In this document: positions 34,847 through 44,295 of the stretch, one piece after another
Layout of the letters: each line of letters begins with the position of its first letter
Numbering within the stretch: position 1 is the first letter of the stretch
Assembly: GCA_021287065.1 (NCBI GenBank)
Contig: JAJTBE010000190.1
Location: forward strand, 1-64,000
Origin: Bacillota bacterium
Lineage (GTDB): Bacteria; Vulcanimicrobiota; JAJTBE01
Reading direction: 5' to 3'
Length of the DNA stretch: 64,000 nt
Notes under the pieces: model-generated
Seen by the model: only the letters and a program-made list of their open reading frames with translations
Databases searched by the model: none
What the model was told of the DNA's origin: nothing
Position numbers and translations under genes: made by a program

Positions 34847-35117
34847 GGCCGCGCTAGATGGGGAGTTGGGGGTGCCCTGTAACCTGCAGAATCCTCCATA
34901 GCAGGGTCGACGTTCTGCTGAGGCATCGTCGGGTCGGGACTGCCCGAGAAAAGTGGTATTGAAGGCCGGGCTCACCGCAACGGAAACTTGTGAACCGGGT
35001 CAGGACCTGACCGTAGCAGCCCTAAGCAAGCACTTTTGTGTGCCGGGGAACTACCTGGCTGGAGCTAACTATCACGGTAACGACGGTTCGGCAATGTCGA
35101 GGACAGGATGCGCGGTC
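34847..35117 (+). ncRNA. ffs: signal recognition particle RNA, large bacterial form
   Basis: The 5' end has the bacterial Alu domain GCCGCGCTAG...GGTGCCCTGTAACCTGCA...ATAGCAGGG, and the 3' end (GCGCGGTC) pairs with the 5' GCCGCGC. The middle contains domain IV: GTCAGG...TAGCAGCCCTAAGC. About 270 bases in total, the length of Bacillus-type SRP RNA rather than the 114-base enterobacterial form. The tip of domain IV reads ACCTGACCGT in place of the usual UCCGGAAGGA-type sequence. A reading frame through the RNA is not a gene. Confidence 0.9.
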
Positions 35118-35313
35118 ATTTTTATTTTCGGAAATAACCACACCTGTTTAAAGATACTTTCGGTATATAAAAACAAAGATTTTTTGCAAAACTACTTTTC
35201 AAACCGGAAGAAACCCTGAAAATATAAGCTCCATAATACAGGTAATCTAAAAAAGGTAAACCGGGGGTCATGTTGAAAATGAAATATGAAACCGGTATTT
35301 TTTGAGGGCAAAT

Positions 35314-36720
35314 ATGGCAAAAGAAGAGGAAATTCTGCCGCCTCTTACCGAGGATGAGCAGATGTGGTCGGGCTTATGCTACCCTTTCTGGTTTGTATGC
35401 TCGCCCATTACATTAAAGACTGACAAGAAGAACGAACTGTTTTTATATTTCCATGCTCTGCAGGGAATGTATTTTGGCGCGTTAACCACTGCAGCAAGCC
35501 TTATATCGTTTTTTATACTCTATCTTGCATTTTTCCGCAATCAGACAGTAACTATTTCCGATTCCGCCAACCCACAGAAAGTTGATCAGATGATGGGTTG
35601 CGGCGTGGTTATGGTTTTAGTTCTTGCGGTAGTTCTTTTCCTGTTGGTTTTTGCTGTGTTTATGACGCTTTATTTCGGCTGGAAGGCATCCAACGGCAAA
35701 ATGTTTAAGCTGCCGATAATCGGCAATATTGCATGGCAGAAGGTTTATGAAAAGAAGCATAATCTGGAGGAAGAGTATTACCTCTCGCTTACCGGTGGAA
35801 AGAAAGAAGAGGAACCTGAGGAAGAACCGGAGGATCCCTTTGTTTCACCCGCGGCAGGTGAAGGAAGCCAGTCAGGATCCCTTAATACCCAGATTGATTT
35901 CACAAATCTTTCCATAAAAGAGAAAGATGTTGAAAAGATAAGGTCTATTTTCGCCCCTGTTGAAGAAGAACCTGTGGAAGAGGAAGTAGTTGAAGAGCTG
36001 CCTCCTGAAGAGGAACAGGAAGAAATCATGGAAGAGGAAGAAGCTCCGCCGGTTGTGGAAGCTCCTCCTGCAAAAAAAGAACTGACTCCCCTTGAAAAGC
36101 TTGCTATTATGCGGAAGCAGCAGGCTGCCGCTGCGGATCAGCAGAAAATGATGCAGCAGTTCCAGCAGACTCAGCAGACACCGACTGACACACAGAGCGG
36201 AAAAACAGCACAAATGCCAAAGCAGCCTGAGAAGAAGGAGCCTTCAAGAGATGATAGCATAGAGCTTCTCAAAGCTCAGTCCCAGACTGGCGGCAGCAAA
36301 GAGCTATCCCCTCTTGAGAAGCTTGCGGCAATGCGCAGAAAGCAGGAAAGAGCATTGTCCGGCGTAGTTGAGGTACAGAAGGATACGATGACCCCGGCAC
36401 CGAGGGCGACATCTTTTCTAAACCCTGATTTTCTGAGCCGTGAAGATCAGCAGCGTATCGGAATGACTCCTCCCGGAGAAAAGCAAAACAGACCTGCGGA
36501 CACAATTCCAAGGGCTATGAATACTACTTTTCTTTCGCCTCTGGAGCATCTTGCCAGCAAGCAGAGGGAAAGAAGCAAGCCGGAAGCTCCCCAGCAGCCT
36601 GAGCCTGAAAAGACGAGGCGGATGGATAGCATACTTTCCGGCATGAAAGAAAAAAAGAGCGGAAAGATTTCCAAAAATACCATAAAAATTACACAGGAAG
36701 ATGATGACGAAATATTCTGA
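35314..36720 (+). CDS. membrane protein with DUF4870-like N-domain and repeat-bearing disordered tail
   Basis: The 468-residue protein starts with a DUF4870-like part (DEQMWSGLCYPFWFVCSPIT, about residues 10-145) with two or three hydrophobic helices. A long acidic, Pro/Gln-rich tail follows; it holds three copies of a short motif, LTPLEKLAIMRKQQ, LSPLEKLAAMRRKQ and LSPLEHLASKQRER. The ATG at 35314 has GAGGG five bases upstream; a frame start at 35302 lies before that site. The C-terminus overlaps the next gene by 20 bases. The motif looks like a short helix-forming binding element. Function unknown. Confidence 0.72.
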   Translation: MAKEEEILPPLTEDEQMWSGLCYPFWFVCSPITLKTDKKNELFLYFHALQGMYFGALTTAASLISFFILYLAFFRNQTVTISDSANPQKVDQMMGCGVVMVLVLAVVLFLLVFAVFMTLYFGWKASNGKMFKLPIIGNIAWQKVYEKKHNLEEEYYLSLTGGKKEEEPEEEPEDPFVSPAAGEGSQSGSLNTQIDFTNLSIKEKDVEKIRSIFAPVEEEPVEEEVVEELPPEEEQEEIMEEEEAPPVVEAPPAKKELTPLEKLAIMRKQQAAAADQQKMMQQFQQTQQTPTDTQSGKTAQMPKQPEKKEPSRDDSIELLKAQSQTGGSKELSPLEKLAAMRRKQERALSGVVEVQKDTMTPAPRATSFLNPDFLSREDQQRIGMTPPGEKQNRPADTIPRAMNTTFLSPLEHLASKQRERSKPEAPQQPEPEKTRRMDSILSGMKEKKSGKISKNTIKITQEDDDEIF

Positions 36721-38581
36721 GGCTGAAAAGGCTAAAAGCTTCGGTTCTTTTCTTTCCGATTACGGTCATATTATTCTGCTTGCCTTTTTTCTGATTTTCT
36801 TTCTTTATCAGAACAAAGTGTTTTTTGAAACCAACCAGGCTCCTCCTTATGCAGACACCAACCACCACCTTACTCTTGCCAAACAGTATTACAGGGTTTT
36901 ATTCGTAAGGGACTTCAATATCCGTGACGCACAGCTTCATCAGAAGTATCCACCTCTTATTTATATTACAGCCTCTGTCTTTATGAAAGCCTTTGGAGCT
37001 TCAATACAAAATGCTCTGTGGAGCTATTCGTTATTTGCGATAGTCTTTTTTCTCTCACTTTACGGAATCGGAAATTTCCTCGGTGGAAAAGCAGGCGGCA
37101 CTGCAACGGCAATTATCGGATTATCCTGCCATTTCACCATATATATGTCCCATATGTTTGTGCCTGAACTGCCTCAAACCGCTATGACGACAATGGCTCT
37201 GTGCTTTCTGCTTTACACAGACAGGTTTAAAACCAAACTCCCCGCTTACCTGTTTTCTGTTGCCCTTGCCCTTGCTATGCTCACCAAATGGAGCAGCGCT
37301 TTTTATCTTGCAGGACCTCTGCTGATAATATTTATTTTTCTGATTATCAGAAACCCCGGTTCCCTTCTGTATTTCCTTCCCCCTGCAGCATTTCTGGGAC
37401 CTCTGGGGTATATCTATTTCAAATATGGGATTGATTCATTCAGAAAGTTTTCAGGCGGAATTGTGGCACAGCCTCCATGGATGCAGCCTGTGTTTATTGG
37501 TGTGGTTGTTCTGCTGATCATTTATACATTCATCATCGAAAAGCACGGATCAGACTGGTTCGGTGAAAATAAAAAAGATGCGGCAAAATCTGCGATTCTG
37601 TTTATCAGATGCCTTCTGATTGCTCTTCTTCTCTGTGGAATCTGGTATGTTTACAGTCTGCACGGAGTAATCAGCAAGCTGGATTTTCAGAGGCAGGAGA
37701 TACTGGATACAAGAATTCATGGAAACGAGCCTCTGCTGATTTATTCACTGAAACAGTATTTCAACGCACTGGGTTTATACTCAATTCCGATGTATCTGTT
37801 TGCTTTTATCGGTTTGATTTTTGTCATAGTAAAGAGAAAAAACATTCTCGAATTTTCAATGTTGATTTTTATGGCGGTTACAGGAACTCTGATTATTTCG
37901 TCAACTGCTCCCCCTGCGGTTTTCTATATTCTTTCTGTTTTTACTGTTCTGTTTGTAATGTCCGGTTACTGGATCGGCTTCACAGGGAAGCTGAAGTATC
38001 CGTTAATTGCTGTCATAATCCTCTACGGTGCATCTTCAATCGCTTTTCCGCTTCTTAACATAGATCCACAGCAAAAGGCAGCTTTCAATATGAGCCTTAA
38101 TGATATGAGGATAGGTATTCTTCCTCAGAATATACCGGATAAAACCAGCTACAAAACAAACGAGCTGCTGACTTCGCTGATTCAGGTAAGGGATGAAATA
38201 AATGAAGGCAAGCCGGAAATGGATCGGCAGCCTGTGCCCCTGGGTATATATTTTGATGATAGGTTCAGAAGGGATAGAAAACCTGACAGAGGTTATTATG
38301 AGAGGGAAGCAATACCCTGCCTGATGGATTATGCGGACATAGGAGGCTTCTTCAGATTCTATATAGATGGAGAGCAGGACTGGAAAAGAAGAACCGAAGA
38401 ATTTACGGATCAGGACATGATTTTGGTTTATGGATATACTGATGAAAAGGACTTACAGAACCTTGAAAGAAAAATCGGTGATGAATACCGTCGGAAAATC
38501 AGGGAAAATTCATCATTCGACATTGACGGCATAAGAAAAATAAAGGTAATGATTCTGAAAAGAGCGTCATATCTGCCTTAA
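36701..38581 (+). CDS. glycosyltransferase family 39-like membrane protein
   Basis: This 626-residue protein has about 12 hydrophobic helices, an early acidic loop (PYADTNHHLTLAKQYY) and the KYPPLIYITASVF-type segment found in ArnT/PMT-like GT-C enzymes that move sugars from lipid carriers to targets outside the membrane. A C-terminal soluble domain follows (about 470-626). The expected Asp in the first outer loop is present in the ADT triad, but the rest of the catalytic site cannot be judged. Its start overlaps the upstream gene by 20 bases, so translation is coupled. Acceptor and donor are unknown. Confidence 0.7.
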   Translation: MMTKYSEAEKAKSFGSFLSDYGHIILLAFFLIFFLYQNKVFFETNQAPPYADTNHHLTLAKQYYRVLFVRDFNIRDAQLHQKYPPLIYITASVFMKAFGASIQNALWSYSLFAIVFFLSLYGIGNFLGGKAGGTATAIIGLSCHFTIYMSHMFVPELPQTAMTTMALCFLLYTDRFKTKLPAYLFSVALALAMLTKWSSAFYLAGPLLIIFIFLIIRNPGSLLYFLPPAAFLGPLGYIYFKYGIDSFRKFSGGIVAQPPWMQPVFIGVVVLLIIYTFIIEKHGSDWFGENKKDAAKSAILFIRCLLIALLLCGIWYVYSLHGVISKLDFQRQEILDTRIHGNEPLLIYSLKQYFNALGLYSIPMYLFAFIGLIFVIVKRKNILEFSMLIFMAVTGTLIISSTAPPAVFYILSVFTVLFVMSGYWIGFTGKLKYPLIAVIILYGASSIAFPLLNIDPQQKAAFNMSLNDMRIGILPQNIPDKTSYKTNELLTSLIQVRDEINEGKPEMDRQPVPLGIYFDDRFRRDRKPDRGYYEREAIPCLMDYADIGGFFRFYIDGEQDWKRRTEEFTDQDMILVYGYTDEKDLQNLERKIGDEYRRKIRENSSFDIDGIRKIKVMILKRASYLP

Positions 38582-38671
38582 AGCGTTAAGAAATATTTTT
38601 ACCGTCTTGACTATAATTGTCTCAATTGCTAAGATTCTAAATAATTGAAACCATAACTGAAAGGTCAGATT

Positions 38672-41600
38672 ATGAAAATTACAGTCCGGCAGATTGCCCT
38701 TGCCGGTGTTCTGCTTGCAATATCCGCTGTTCTTGCAAATACACCTCTTGGAATGATACCTGTGCCAACGCCTGCAAGATACGCCACCATAATGCATATA
38801 CCGGTCATAATAGTTGGAATTCTCGAAGGTCCCGTTATGGGAGCTATTATCGGATTATTGTTTGGAATAATAGCCCTGCTGAAGGTTCCTGAGTTCGGAC
38901 CGGCAGTTCATCTTATCCCCCGCCCTCTTGTGGGATTAATTCCTGCCCTTGTTTATGGCGGAATGACATACATCCTCGGCAAATTCAACAAAACCGCCAA
39001 AGATTCCGCTGCAGTGGGAGTCGCAGCAGCAGTGGGTTCCCTTGTGAATACCGCAGGAGTTCTCGGAATGGCAGTGCTTGTAATGCCTGATCTTATGTCT
39101 CCGGCGATGGCTCTAACCATCGGCCTGACAAACGGCATTCCGGAAGCAATATTATCAGTGATAGTGACAGTCCCGGTGGTAATGGCTTTAAAGAGAAAAT
39201 TCGCCCATCAGTTTACTGCTATTCTGCTTGTTCTGTTTTTTTTTACCGGTTGTTCACACAAAATTGAGCCTTTTCATGTAGTATATACAAACAATCTTCA
39301 GGGTAATGCTCTGCCTTCGGGAGTGGAGCCGGTTTCACCCCAGAACCCTTCCGCACATTTTTCTCAGGTTATGGAGATAATGAAGAAATCGGAAAGCGGG
39401 GAAAAAACCCAGCGGATTCTTCTGGATGCAGGCAATTCGTTATCAGGCTTTGACGATTTCTCAAGCTCCTTTAACGGAGCGCCGATGATAGCCCTGTTTA
39501 AGATGGCGGGATATGATGCGGTGGTTATGTCTGGAGACAGAGGCATAGATTATTCGAAACTACCTTCTGAACCGTTTATTCTGAAAAGCTGCACCCCGGA
39601 TAATGTAAGCTGTATTGTGAAAGAGATAAACGGTACAAAAGTGGGGATTTACACAACAGAACAGAATGAAGGGGTTTCAGATGAGAATATTATCAAAGCT
39701 GTTGATGAACATATAAAAAAAAACAAACCTGATTATTCCATCCTGATTTGCCGTAATGAAGATCCGGAAATTGCCGCGCTAAGTTCAAAAGAGATTGATC
39801 TGATTATTCCCGGAAGATATGACGATACGCTGAAAAAAGACGAAATAACCAATATTGGGAAAAAGCAGGTTGCTCCCTGGGTGGATTCAAGATTTGCAAT
39901 GGTGAGAATTGATGTAAGTGCGGATAAAAAAGTATCATGCAGACTTATCCCCATCAGCGGCGCCGATTTCCAGCCTTCAGGCGAAGTTATCAGTGTATTA
40001 ACACCATATATCAATGAATTCAAATCAAAATATCCGGAAAATTATGCATCTGTTATTTCATCAAATACAGGATTTTCATCGGATCTGCTTCATCCGGGAA
40101 AAGATGCAGGGGAATCAGAAAGCGCAGATTTTATTGCCGATGTTATGATGGAGACCACAGGAGCGCAGGTGGCTGTTATAAACCATCTGGCAGTCAGAAA
40201 AAGATTTGGCGGTGTTGTTTCAATAGCAGGTATAAAAGATGCCCTTCCCTTCGAAAATGAAATAGTTACCATTGATCTCAAAGGGAGCGTTATCGAAGAG
40301 ATTCTGCAATCCAATGCAGTTCCGGGGCATGTATTTTATCAGGTCGGCGGTCTGACACTGGGGATAAAGCCTCCGGAAGGTGACAAACAGGAAAGAAAAA
40401 AACCGGAAGCACCGACAGAAGCAGCTTCTGAGAAACGGGTTCTTGTTTATTACAAAGATAAACCCATAGAACCGGAAAAAACATACAGAGTGGCAACCAT
40501 CGATTATCTTGTTAATTCGGAAAAAGAGAAATATTCAGCTTTTAAAAATGCACCGGCGGCAAAATTCACAGGAATCTACCTGAACCATGCGGTTCTTGAT
40601 TATATATCAAAACACCCGTTTATACCTCCGGTTTCCCAGAGAATGCTGGTTGATGATGCCTGCGACGCAACGATGCTGAAGAAGTTCTGCGAAGAACAGA
40701 AACAGAAGAAAGAACTGTCGGAAACTGAAAAAACCCTTGCGGAAGGTTTGTCGGAAATGGGAATTAAAAAATATGATGCTTCCGCAGGCATTCTTGAAAA
40801 AGCTATAAACGGCGATAATCCTGCAGCAGGCTTGTTTTCGGTTACTGTTTTAATAAGAAGCGGGAAACTCAGCGAAGCCGTGCTTTTAATGAAAAAAGTA
40901 ATAAAAGCTTATCCTGACGACAGTGACATTCAGAAAACCGCTTCATCACTGCCGTTAAACAACCCTGAGCATTCAGCCGGTTCAGGAAAAATAGTCTGGC
41001 AGACATTCAAAGGGGATTTCACAAGAACCGGAAGAAGCATTTATGCAGGCAAAACGACAGCAAAACCCGCATGGAAATTCAGAACTTACCACAGCGTCCA
41101 GTCTTCACCGGCGATAGGTTCCGATGGAATTATATACTGTGCATCCGGAGATGGAAGTTTGTATGCTATAAACCCACAAGGCACAAAGAAATGGGATGTA
41201 AAACTGGGCAAAGTACTGTTAGCTTCACCTGCGATTAGCAGCAAAGGCTTAATTTATCAGGGTTCTGATGATGGGAATCTATATACGGTTTCCACATCAG
41301 GAAAGATCATCAGAAAATACTATGCCGGAGGCTGGATAAAATCCACCGCAGCAGTCGATTCACACGAAAATGTTTACTTTGGAACGGAAAAGGGGTTGTT
41401 CTGCTGTCTGGATGCCAAAGGCAAGGTGAAATGGACATTTAAAACCGGAGGAGAAGTATTTTCCTCGGTCTGTATCTGCAAAGACGGCAGAATAGTATTC
41501 GGCTCCAACGACAGCAATATATACTGCCTGACACCTCAGGGTAAACTCTCGTGGAAATACGCCACAGGGGGAAAAGTTTTTTCAACACCTGCAATTTCAG

Positions 41601-42016
41601 ACAACGGAACCATATATTCAGGTTCTGACGATGGGCATGTTTACGCCATTTCTCCTGAAGGCAAACTTAAATGGAAATATAAAACCGGAGGTTTTGTCCC
41701 CTCATCCCCGGCAATCGGTAAGAACGGAGAAATCATAATCGGCTCGGAAGATAATAACCTCTACGCCCTCACTCCTCAAGGGAAAGTTATATGGAAATTT
41801 AAAACCGGGTATGAAATATTCGGTTCTCCTGCAGTTGACAGGGAAGGCAATATTTTCTTCGGTTCAGACGACACATTTTTCTATATTCTCTCCCCTACCG
41901 GAGAACTTCTGTCAAAATGCCAGGCTTCAAAATACATCGAGTCCTCCCCGGCAATCGGAACAGACGGTTCCGTATATTTTGGAAGCGATGACGGATATAT
42001 TTACTGCATAAGATAA
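38672..42016 (+). CDS. fusion: ECF transporter S-component, lipoprotein-like segment, 5'-nucleotidase-like domains and PQQ-type beta-propeller
   Basis: This single 1114-residue frame has four parts. Residues 1-180 resemble an ECF transporter S-component (about six helices, small-vitamin uptake). Residues 171-194 read like a lipoprotein signal peptide with lipobox FTGC, Cys194. Residues 198-625 resemble 5'-nucleotidase/UshA-type N- and C-terminal domains, but the metal sites are changed: NDxHG is NNLQG, DAGD is DAGN and GNHE is GDRG, so it is probably catalytically dead. Residues 776-1114 are eight PQQ-like blades. A T9 run lies beside the lipobox. It may be a true fusion, or two genes joined by loss of a stop codon. 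No ECF A or T gene is nearby. Confidence 0.7.
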   Translation: MKITVRQIALAGVLLAISAVLANTPLGMIPVPTPARYATIMHIPVIIVGILEGPVMGAIIGLLFGIIALLKVPEFGPAVHLIPRPLVGLIPALVYGGMTYILGKFNKTAKDSAAVGVAAAVGSLVNTAGVLGMAVLVMPDLMSPAMALTIGLTNGIPEAILSVIVTVPVVMALKRKFAHQFTAILLVLFFFTGCSHKIEPFHVVYTNNLQGNALPSGVEPVSPQNPSAHFSQVMEIMKKSESGEKTQRILLDAGNSLSGFDDFSSSFNGAPMIALFKMAGYDAVVMSGDRGIDYSKLPSEPFILKSCTPDNVSCIVKEINGTKVGIYTTEQNEGVSDENIIKAVDEHIKKNKPDYSILICRNEDPEIAALSSKEIDLIIPGRYDDTLKKDEITNIGKKQVAPWVDSRFAMVRIDVSADKKVSCRLIPISGADFQPSGEVISVLTPYINEFKSKYPENYASVISSNTGFSSDLLHPGKDAGESESADFIADVMMETTGAQVAVINHLAVRKRFGGVVSIAGIKDALPFENEIVTIDLKGSVIEEILQSNAVPGHVFYQVGGLTLGIKPPEGDKQERKKPEAPTEAASEKRVLVYYKDKPIEPEKTYRVATIDYLVNSEKEKYSAFKNAPAAKFTGIYLNHAVLDYISKHPFIPPVSQRMLVDDACDATMLKKFCEEQKQKKELSETEKTLAEGLSEMGIKKYDASAGILEKAINGDNPAAGLFSVTVLIRSGKLSEAVLLMKKVIKAYPDDSDIQKTASSLPLNNPEHSAGSGKIVWQTFKGDFTRTGRSIYAGKTTAKPAWKFRTYHSVQSSPAIGSDGIIYCASGDGSLYAINPQGTKKWDVKLGKVLLASPAISSKGLIYQGSDDGNLYTVSTSGKIIRKYYAGGWIKSTAAVDSHENVYFGTEKGLFCCLDAKGKVKWTFKTGGEVFSSVCICKDGRIVFGSNDSNIYCLTPQGKLSWKYATGGKVFSTPAISDNGTIYSGSDDGHVYAISPEGKLKWKYKTGGFVPSSPAIGKNGEIIIGSEDNNLYALTPQGKVIWKFKTGYEIFGSPAVDREGNIFFGSDDTFFYILSPTGELLSKCQASKYIESSPAIGTDGSVYFGSDDGYIYCIR

Positions 42017-42052
42017 ATCCGGTTGTGATGTGCATGGAATTGTTCATAAATA

Positions 42053-42083
42053 AAAAAAAGCCGAATCGAATCCGGCTTTTTTT
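42053..42083. terminator. bidirectional intrinsic terminator
   Basis: AAAAAAAGCCG pairs with CGGCTTTTTTT around a nine-base loop. The A-run on one side and the T-run on the other serve the plus-strand fusion gene and the minus-strand E1 beta gene, which converge here. Confidence 0.88.
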
Positions 42084-42097
42084 ATCAGATTTGAATT

Positions 42098-43072
42098 CTA
42101 CCAGTTCATGACTTCATCAATAGCTTTAAAAACCTTGCATTCATCAGGCATATACCAGTTTTCAAGAGAATACGGGAAAGGCGTATCATAGCCTGTTACC
42201 CGTTTTATCGGTGCAGCAAGGCTGTCGATAGCTTTTTCCGCAATCAGCGCTGATAACTCAGCACCAAAGCCTGAGGTTCTGGGACCTTCGTGAACGATAA
42301 CCACTCTTGAGGTTTTTCTCACAGACTGGAGAATTGTTTCAATATCGAGAGGCACAAGGGTTCGAAGATCAATGATTTCAATATTGTATCCATGATCTCT
42401 GGCATGTTTTTCCGTCTCTTTTGCGGTGTAAACCATTGCTCCATAAGTAAGAATCGTAAGATCAGTGCCTTCCTTTACAACTCTTGCTTTTCCAAGGGGA
42501 ACGGTATATTCGCCTTCGGGAACCTCTCCTTTGACCGCACGATATATTTTCTTGGGTTCGAGGAAAATCACGGGGTTATTATCCCTTATGGATGAAAGAA
42601 GGAGACCTTTGGCATCGGCAGGAGTGGATGGAACAACCACATAAAGGCCCGCAGTATGGCAGAAATAGGCTTCCGGGCTTTGGGAGTGATAATGGCCTCC
42701 TTTGATTCCTCCTCCGAAAGGAGCGCGGATAACCATTGGGACAGTGTATTTTCCACCTGAACGATATCTGAATTTTGCCATTTCGGAAACAATCTGATCA
42801 AAAGCCGGATAAATAAAATCAAGAAACTGTATTTCAACAACAGGCCTTATTCCGTAAAGCGCCATACCTACTGCAGTCCCTACAATGCCTGATTCCGAGA
42901 GAGGCGTATCAAAAACCCTCTGTTCGCCAAATGTTTTCTGCAATCCGTCGGTAGCTCTGAAAACTCCGCCTTCACGCCCCACATCCTCACCAAGGACCAC
43001 AATGGAATTATCCCGGTTCATTTCATAGTGCAGAGTGCTGTTTACAGCCTGAATAAGCGTCATATTTGCCAT
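42098..43072 (-). CDS. 2-oxoacid dehydrogenase E1 component, beta subunit
   Basis: This 324-residue protein has the transketolase-like pyrimidine-binding fold: GEDVGREGGVFRATDGL at the start, GIVGTAVGMALYGIRPVVEIQF, and the C-terminal TGYDTPFPYSLENWYMPD. Beta subunits of pyruvate, acetoin or branched-chain 2-oxoacid dehydrogenases share these motifs. The ATG at 43072 has GGAGG nine bases upstream; the ATG at 43078 is too close. The alpha subunit gene overlaps by 13 bases upstream. No E2 or E3 gene is near, so the complex is incomplete in this window. Confidence 0.88.
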   Translation of the reverse strand: MANMTLIQAVNSTLHYEMNRDNSIVVLGEDVGREGGVFRATDGLQKTFGEQRVFDTPLSESGIVGTAVGMALYGIRPVVEIQFLDFIYPAFDQIVSEMAKFRYRSGGKYTVPMVIRAPFGGGIKGGHYHSQSPEAYFCHTAGLYVVVPSTPADAKGLLLSSIRDNNPVIFLEPKKIYRAVKGEVPEGEYTVPLGKARVVKEGTDLTILTYGAMVYTAKETEKHARDHGYNIEIIDLRTLVPLDIETILQSVRKTSRVVIVHEGPRTSGFGAELSALIAEKAIDSLAAPIKRVTGYDTPFPYSLENWYMPDECKVFKAIDEVMNW

Positions 43073-44175
43073 GGACATCTTCCTCCTTCCCCAAGGGCGT
43101 AATGAATGAGTTCCTGTTTCTGCTCCTCAAGATTCCATGTAAGATGATCATAAACATCATCAAACAAAGTTTCAGGATGAGGCGGTTCTACCATTTCAGC
43201 TTCTCTGAATGTTTCTGAGATTGTTGTCTGCAGTGAAGCCCTGAGGGATTCGATATAGTCATCCTGAAGCAGACCTTTGTTTCTGAGGTAGTTTTCGAAA
43301 CGGACAATGGGGTCTTTCTGCCACCATTGTTTCTCTTCATCCCTTGTTCTGTATCTGGAAGGATCATCGGAAGATGAGTGGGGACCAAGTCTGTAAGTCA
43401 CAGCTTCTATTAAAGTGGGACCTCCGCCGTTTCTTGCTTTATCCGCTGCATATTTCACAGCTTTGTAAACTGCAGGAAAATCATTGCCGTCAACACGGAT
43501 GCCCTCCATGCCGTAAGCTTGCCCCTTAATGGCAATATTTTCAGAAGCTGTCTGTTTTTCGAGTGGAAGGGAAATCGCATACTGATTATTCTGACAAAAG
43601 AAAATAACAGGGGCTTTGAATACTCCGGCAAAATTCAATCCGTCGTGAAATCCGGATGATGATGTGGCGCCATCTCCGAAATAAACAAGACTGATAACAT
43701 CATCGCCTTTGAGCTTTGCAGCCATTGCCGCTCCCACCGCCTGGGAAATCTGTGTTCCGATAGGGCTGGAAGGAGTAACGAAACGCATTTCGGGATCCCC
43801 GAAGTGGTCAGGCATTTGCCTGCCCTTCATAATATCTTCCGAATTTCCGAGGGTTTGGGCGAAAAATGTGCGAAGGGGCCATCCCCGGAGCAGAATTGCC
43901 CCCGGTTCCCTGTATTGTGCAAAAATCCAGTCTCTGTCCTCAATTGCCGCCGCTGCAGCAATATGACAAGCTTCCTGCCCGGTACACGGCGCATAGAAGC
44001 CTATTCTGCCCTGACGCTGCCAGTCGAGCAGGTTTTCCTCCATTATCCTCACAAGCAGCATCAATCTATAATATTTTAATAAATCATCATTGGAAATTTC
44101 CGGATCCACCGCAGGATCCGCATAACCATCATCATTGATTACCGATATGATTTCAGGTTTATATAAATCCGGCAT
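43060..44175 (-). CDS. 2-oxoacid dehydrogenase E1 component, alpha subunit
   Basis: This 371-residue protein has the TPP-binding GDGATSSSGFHDGLNFAGV...NN motif, the RIGFYAPCTGQEACHIA substrate-side segment and the phosphorylation-loop-like region YRLGPHSSSDDPSRYR, all typical of E1 alpha. The start at 44175 has AAAGGAGGT directly upstream; a longer frame to 44196 ignores it. It decarboxylates 2-oxoacids with the beta subunit encoded next. Which oxoacid is used (pyruvate, acetoin or branched-chain) is not settled by the sequence. Confidence 0.88.
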   Translation of the reverse strand: MPDLYKPEIISVINDDGYADPAVDPEISNDDLLKYYRLMLLVRIMEENLLDWQRQGRIGFYAPCTGQEACHIAAAAAIEDRDWIFAQYREPGAILLRGWPLRTFFAQTLGNSEDIMKGRQMPDHFGDPEMRFVTPSSPIGTQISQAVGAAMAAKLKGDDVISLVYFGDGATSSSGFHDGLNFAGVFKAPVIFFCQNNQYAISLPLEKQTASENIAIKGQAYGMEGIRVDGNDFPAVYKAVKYAADKARNGGGPTLIEAVTYRLGPHSSSDDPSRYRTRDEEKQWWQKDPIVRFENYLRNKGLLQDDYIESLRASLQTTISETFREAEMVEPPHPETLFDDVYDHLTWNLEEQKQELIHYALGEGGRCPWQI

Positions 44176-44245
44176 TTTTACCTCCTTTGGAGTCAATCTG
44201 ATATATTATGAAAACAATTCAAATCTCCAACAAGAGAACCGGAAC

Positions 44246-44278
44246 GGGACTGCCGGAACAATCGGGTTTCGGCAGCCC
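44246..44278 (-). terminator. hairpin between the MBL hydrolase gene and E1 alpha
   Basis: GGG-A-CTGCCG pairs with CGGCAG-CCC over a 14-base loop, but the minus-strand downstream side has no clean T-tract. It may still stabilise or end the upstream transcript. Confidence 0.35.
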
Positions 44279-44295
44279 TCTTCAATTCAAATCAA

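Noticed and set aside
34953-35219. Open frame of 88 codons over the SRP RNA
   Set aside because: The RNA domains explain the sequence; the frame lacks a ribosome binding site and family similarity.
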